Shown here: piece after piece, positions 5,672 through 8,423 of the stretch
How positions within the stretch are numbered: the first letter of the stretch is position 1
Layout of the letters: the number at the start of each line of letters is the position of its first letter
From: Syntrophomonas sp.
Lineage (GTDB): Bacteria > Bacillota > Syntrophomonadia > Syntrophomonadales > Syntrophomonadaceae
NCBI GenBank assembly: GCA_028709355.1
Contig: JAQVXF010000045.1
Coordinates: 1-8,423 of the forward strand
Direction of reading: 5' to 3'
DNA length: 8,423 nt
Made by a program: the position numbers and the translations under genes
Notes under the pieces: generated by a model
The model's database searches: none
Seen by the model: the letters and a program-made list of their open reading frames with translations, nothing else
Told to the model about the DNA's origin: nothing

Positions 5672-7570
5672 TTAAACGGGTTTCGCTATAAAATTATCGA
5701 AGCGGGTTGTTACATTGTCTAGGTTTATTCCGACCTTCGTTGCGGCATTGTTTGCCGCATCGGTTAGGGTATACACCAGTTGCCCATTTTGATAGATATA
5801 AAATATGTTTCCTTTCGCCTTTATGCCAAACCGATCCCCCGCTACGATCCTAGAGTTAGTCATAATATACGAATTGCCCCCAGATGACTTCTTGGAACAT
5901 ACAATGTCACCCGCGGTATTATATCCCCAAGCCCAATAATTTGACTCATCGGTATAACGTATAAGGATATATCCCGATGTTCCAAGGACGGGAACAGTTA
6001 CCTCTACATAATGGTCTGCCGTTTTTAAATCAACCACCGACTTGGAATTTGCCGCTACCGGCAGATAAGCCTTGCCTGATGCAATTCCCATTACATTGCC
6101 GCTAACACTTGCCCAATCTACTCCTGTATCGGGTGTTTTATCCGGTGTCCCTAAACCCTCCACCGTATCGGAGCGATTAAATGTATCGCAGAATGTCCAA
6201 TCCCCTAACCCATATATAGCTTCCATAACATTTTTATTGCCATCGTAAGCTATCTTGGATTTATCAAAACTCAGAGTAGTAAAGAACAAATAATAAGGAA
6301 CCGCCGCACCCATCCATACCCCATACTTGATACCCTCATGGGTCATCATAGGGAACATGGTATGCTTGTATAGACTAGTTGCTTCACTAGCGGCATCTAA
6401 ATGTAGTCCTGTATCGCAGAACGTCCAACTTAGACCGTCATTTGATTTGCCGAAGTAGGGTATATTTTTAGAATCCTCTTTAGCAGTCAATAACATATGG
6501 TATTGATTGCCCAATTTTCTAACATCCAAATGCCACGGACCTACACCGGATGGCAAGACGGTGGTGCATTCTACTGGTTCTGTCCAGGGGCCGTACGGGT
6601 TACTGGCAGTCCTGATGCAGATAGTATTAAGGTCGGGGGTTGCCCCTTGTGTGACCGTCCACATCTTGTACTGACTGCCATCCCATATAACGCCAGGGGA
6701 TAAACAGTTTATTATATTTTCGTCATTGCCAAACAACAATACTTTAGGTGTCCAAGTTATCCCATCGGTTGAGGATCGCAAATACAAAGAGCGGGTTGTG
6801 TTATAATCCCACTTGAAGCACATATACATTGTTTTTTCATCGGGTGACATAAACAGGTGGATGTCAGCGTTATAACCCTCTGCTGGTTGTGCCTCGACAG
6901 GGTTAGTTAATCCCGGTGGTGTTATCCATGTTGTATTGTCATTGCTGACTGCTATACATGGATTCTCCCACACATCGCTGCCGTTATCGTAGCAAGTGTA
7001 CCCCAGCCAATATTTATAACCGTTCCAACCGTTAGGAAAGAACAAAATAGACGGATGAACTATCTCGTCTTTTGTCCCTTTGGTAGTGTTTGCACTCGTT
7101 ACTTTTTCAGTTACCCCCGTTGCCGTTCCCGCTGAAATCCTGCAATTCATAGTTTTATCATATTTTGCCGGGGTTTTTGCGGTGATAATTACTTTATCGG
7201 TTGCCCCGCTTATATCGAAGAAAGCGTTTACCGTAGCATCTGCCGCCAATGCCGTGCGTATCTTATCTGCTATTGCGCTTGCATCATCGTTCAAGAGTAG
7301 GGCGACATTTACATCTTTAGGTGAACCTGTCATATTCGCCGCTGTTACTGTTATTATTGCTGTCCCGCCGGGATTTGCGGTTACAGTTCCTTCGGCGGTT
7401 GCTGTTTCCACTTGGGCCGTACCGGGGGTATAGGTCGCAATATTAAGACAAGGGTTAGCGTTTACACTAGTTGCTTCGTTCACATCCAAATCAACCAACC
7501 TATACAACTCAGATATATTGTGGGTATTCTGAGCCATTTGGACTTGATTGGACGCACTAAATCTCGACAT
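5672..7570 (-). CDS. Multidomain fibre-like protein: Ig-like module, glycosidase-like beta-propeller, lectin-like C-terminus (632 aa)
   Basis: A likely virion-surface protein that binds or cleaves carbohydrate. Residues 53-165 look like a known phage beta module ('GGTAIITVTAANMTGSPKDV', 'ADKIRTALAADATV'). Residues 168-440 start 'DEIVHPSILFFPNGWNGYKYW' and contain four repeats of an S-x-D/N...W blade motif: VSNDNTTW (208), RSSTDGITW (265), RTASNPYGPW (320), KSNDGLSW (375). Their spacing of about 55 residues fits a propeller of the GH43-like glycosidase type. Residues 458-632 ('WTFCDTFNRSD', 'YVEVTVPV', 'GYILIRYTDESNYWAWGY', 'GIKAKGNIFYIYQNGQLVYT') resemble a concanavalin-like lectin fold. Catalytic residues cannot be assigned, so enzyme activity is unproven. 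The ATG at 7570 overlaps the upstream TAA (TAATG) and gives MSRFSASN, resembling the previous protein's start; the GTG at 7618 is less likely. The gene looks richer in A and T than its neighbours. Confidence 0.75.
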   Translation of the reverse strand: MSRFSASNQVQMAQNTHNISELYRLVDLDVNEATSVNANPCLNIATYTPGTAQVETATAEGTVTANPGGTAIITVTAANMTGSPKDVNVALLLNDDASAIADKIRTALAADATVNAFFDISGATDKVIITAKTPAKYDKTMNCRISAGTATGVTEKVTSANTTKGTKDEIVHPSILFFPNGWNGYKYWLGYTCYDNGSDVWENPCIAVSNDNTTWITPPGLTNPVEAQPAEGYNADIHLFMSPDEKTMYMCFKWDYNTTRSLYLRSSTDGITWTPKVLLFGNDENIINCLSPGVIWDGSQYKMWTVTQGATPDLNTICIRTASNPYGPWTEPVECTTVLPSGVGPWHLDVRKLGNQYHMLLTAKEDSKNIPYFGKSNDGLSWTFCDTGLHLDAASEATSLYKHTMFPMMTHEGIKYGVWMGAAVPYYLFFTTLSFDKSKIAYDGNKNVMEAIYGLGDWTFCDTFNRSDTVEGLGTPDKTPDTGVDWASVSGNVMGIASGKAYLPVAANSKSVVDLKTADHYVEVTVPVLGTSGYILIRYTDESNYWAWGYNTAGDIVCSKKSSGGNSYIMTNSRIVAGDRFGIKAKGNIFYIYQNGQLVYTLTDAANNAATKVGINLDNVTTRFDNFIAKPV

Positions 7571-8025
7571 TATAGCGGGGTGTAGATTAGCCTTGCTTTT
7601 ATATCCGATACCGCCCACTCAGTATCAGCCGCCGATCCCTTCGCCCGTACATATACTGTCTTTTGCGGCGCACCAGAAAAACCGTCCATCATAAGTGGGA
7701 ATCTTGCCCGCACCACTCTCGTCCGGGCGGTCGTGTCGGTAAATTGGGCCGTTCCGTATAGAACTGTTGGCCCTGCACCATCTAAGGTCAACCCCGCCCC
7801 GGCCTCCTGCGGGAATTTCGCCCAAGCTACACAGCTTCCGGTTCCACCTGTGCGAACCTGTGTAAACTGAACTTCAATAATCAAGTCTGTGTATGCTGGC
7901 AAAGTCGACATCGGAATGTTTATGGCGGTTGTTTCAACTACCGATGTCCCAGTTCCGGTTATATTGTCTGTAGTAACCCATGCCGTTGCAATAGGGAATC
8001 TATTTACTGCATTAAATCGCGACAT
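7570..8025 (-). CDS. Unrecognised small virion-associated protein, probably beta-rich (151 aa)
   Basis: I do not recognise this family. The protein starts MSRFNAVNRFPIATAW and is rich in Thr, Val, Ala and Gly with alternating hydrophobic residues ('DLIIEVQFTQVRTGG', 'KTVYVRAKGS', 'SDIKARLIYTPL'), suggesting a beta-sandwich or jelly-roll. There is no signal peptide, membrane segment or catalytic motif, and a single Cys. Its place between a head-fibre-like gene and a fibre-like gene suggests a virion surface or fibre-adaptor role, which is inference. The ATG at 8025 has a strong site, GGGAGGGG at 8040-8033, seven bases away; an in-frame ATG at 8043 would place that site inside the gene. It overlaps the upstream gene by 14 bases and shares TAATG with the next gene. 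Confidence 0.7.
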   Translation of the reverse strand: MSRFNAVNRFPIATAWVTTDNITGTGTSVVETTAINIPMSTLPAYTDLIIEVQFTQVRTGGTGSCVAWAKFPQEAGAGLTLDGAGPTVLYGTAQFTDTTARTRVVRARFPLMMDGFSGAPQKTVYVRAKGSAADTEWAVSDIKARLIYTPL

Positions 8026-8423
8026 AACTAATCCCCTCCCCATTTACCGAACTGTCGATATAGACGAGGTTGGTGTTATTTACTGCTAGTGTGATACTCT
8101 CTTTTGCCGCTAATTCTGCACCGTAGACGGTAGACGAAACATCAGACCCACCAATATAGATATATCCTGTATTGGCTCGCTTGGCAATTATGGTCACCTC
8201 CCGGCAAGCATAATTAGGTAATTGCACCTCTGTCCCTGCGGTGGTCACCGTAGCAGTTGCGCCTTTTAAAGCATTACTGCCCGATAGTGCAACAGTCTCG
8301 CCTGGTGCCTGGACTAATGCCCCGGCGGCGTTCAAAACTTTCAGGATCCCGGTGTCGGATTCAAAGAATGTACTGCCTACCGGCAACCCCGCCAATGGGA
8401 ATGCGGCTACCTCTGCTGCGGTA
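8012..8423 (-). CDS. Partial head-fibre/decoration-like protein (C-terminal 136 residues)
   Basis: The frame is open to the window edge, so the true start lies outside. The residues before the TTG at 8395 (TAAEVAAFP) are in frame and read smoothly into LAGLPVGSTFFESDTG, and that TTG has no well-placed ribosome binding site. The C-terminal 75 residues ('TVTTAGTEVQLPNYACREVT', 'IIAKRANTGYIYIGGSDVSS', 'YIDSSVNGEGISYVAI') look like a beta domain that I recall at the ends of structural proteins near the capsid gene in phages of Gram-positive bacteria. The 'GLPVGSTFFESDTG' part resembles a short beta repeat of fibre or decoration proteins. Lying on the head side of the connector, it is probably attached to the capsid and follows the major capsid gene, which is not in view. 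The family assignment is from memory of sequence patterns. Confidence 0.6.
   Translation of the reverse strand, partial: TAAEVAAFPLAGLPVGSTFFESDTGILKVLNAAGALVQAPGETVALSGSNALKGATATVTTAGTEVQLPNYACREVTIIAKRANTGYIYIGGSDVSSTVYGAELAAKESITLAVNNTNLVYIDSSVNGEGISYVAI

Noticed and set aside
6372..6392. CTAGTTGCTTC motif occurring twice in the fibre gene (also near 7466)
   Set aside because: Both copies encode the same short peptide EATS within different contexts, so this is most likely coincidental codon similarity.
7080..7433. Plus-strand open frame of 117 codons rich in Ala and Val
   Set aside because: It mirrors the beta-rich Ig-like module of the fibre gene on the other strand and shows no ribosome binding site or family pattern.
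7571..7618. GTG at 7618 as the fibre gene start
   Set aside because: The ATG at 7570 forms a TAATG coupling with the upstream gene and yields the MSRF start shared with that gene's product.
8012..8395. TTG at 8395 as the true start of the rightmost gene
   Set aside because: The frame is open to the window edge, the upstream residues read naturally into the protein, and no well-placed ribosome binding site precedes the TTG.
1..8423. Search for CRISPR arrays, tRNAs, insertion sequences, attachment sites and origins
   Set aside because: No direct-repeat array, cloverleaf, transposase or inverted terminal repeat was seen; nearly every base is inside a coding region.

Overview
The window is a tightly packed piece of the structural (head-to-tail) region of a tailed, long-tailed (siphovirus-type) phage or prophage. 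Every supported gene lies on the minus strand, so the genes are read from the right end of the window towards the left. The host is probably a Bacillota bacterium, with low confidence. The reasons are the very strong GGAGG-type ribosome binding sites, the mix of ATG and GTG starts, and protein families typical of phages of Gram-positive bacteria. No integrase, repressor, attachment site, tRNA or host gene is visible, so an integrated prophage cannot be told from a free phage.

Right part (8423 to 5672): three genes sit on the head side of the connector. The first is the C-terminal part of a head-fibre or decoration-like protein that runs off the window. The second is an unrecognised 151-residue, probably beta-rich protein. 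The third is a 632-residue multidomain protein with an Ig-like phage module, a beta-propeller that resembles five-bladed glycosidases, and a concanavalin-like C-terminal domain. The second and third proteins begin with nearly the same peptide (MSRF.A.N). This cassette ends in a hairpin followed by a T-run, a probable intrinsic terminator, at about 5620-5647.

Middle part (5595 to 2695): this is the usual neck and tail-tube order. It holds a gp6/phiE125 gp8-like head-tail connector carrying a large inserted beta domain, an SPP1 gp16-like head closure protein, an HK97 gp10-like neck protein, a DUF3168-type tail terminator and the major tail tube protein.

Left part (2691 to 1): the tail assembly chaperone pair is linked by an in-frame GGGAAAAAAG slippery sequence for -1 frameshifting. 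It is followed by a 685-residue tape measure protein with 44-residue repeats, and by the first 26 codons of a tail-tip or baseplate gene. Most gene junctions overlap or touch (ATGA, TAATG, TAG-GTG, TAG-ATG), as expected for one late operon with coupled translation.

The most interesting points are the candidate glycan-binding fibre cassette on the head side with its shared N-terminal tag, the domain inserted into the connector, the terminator inside the late operon, and the chaperone frameshift. Nothing here is clearly a new defence or enzyme system. The novelty lies in decoration of a standard phage morphogenesis module.
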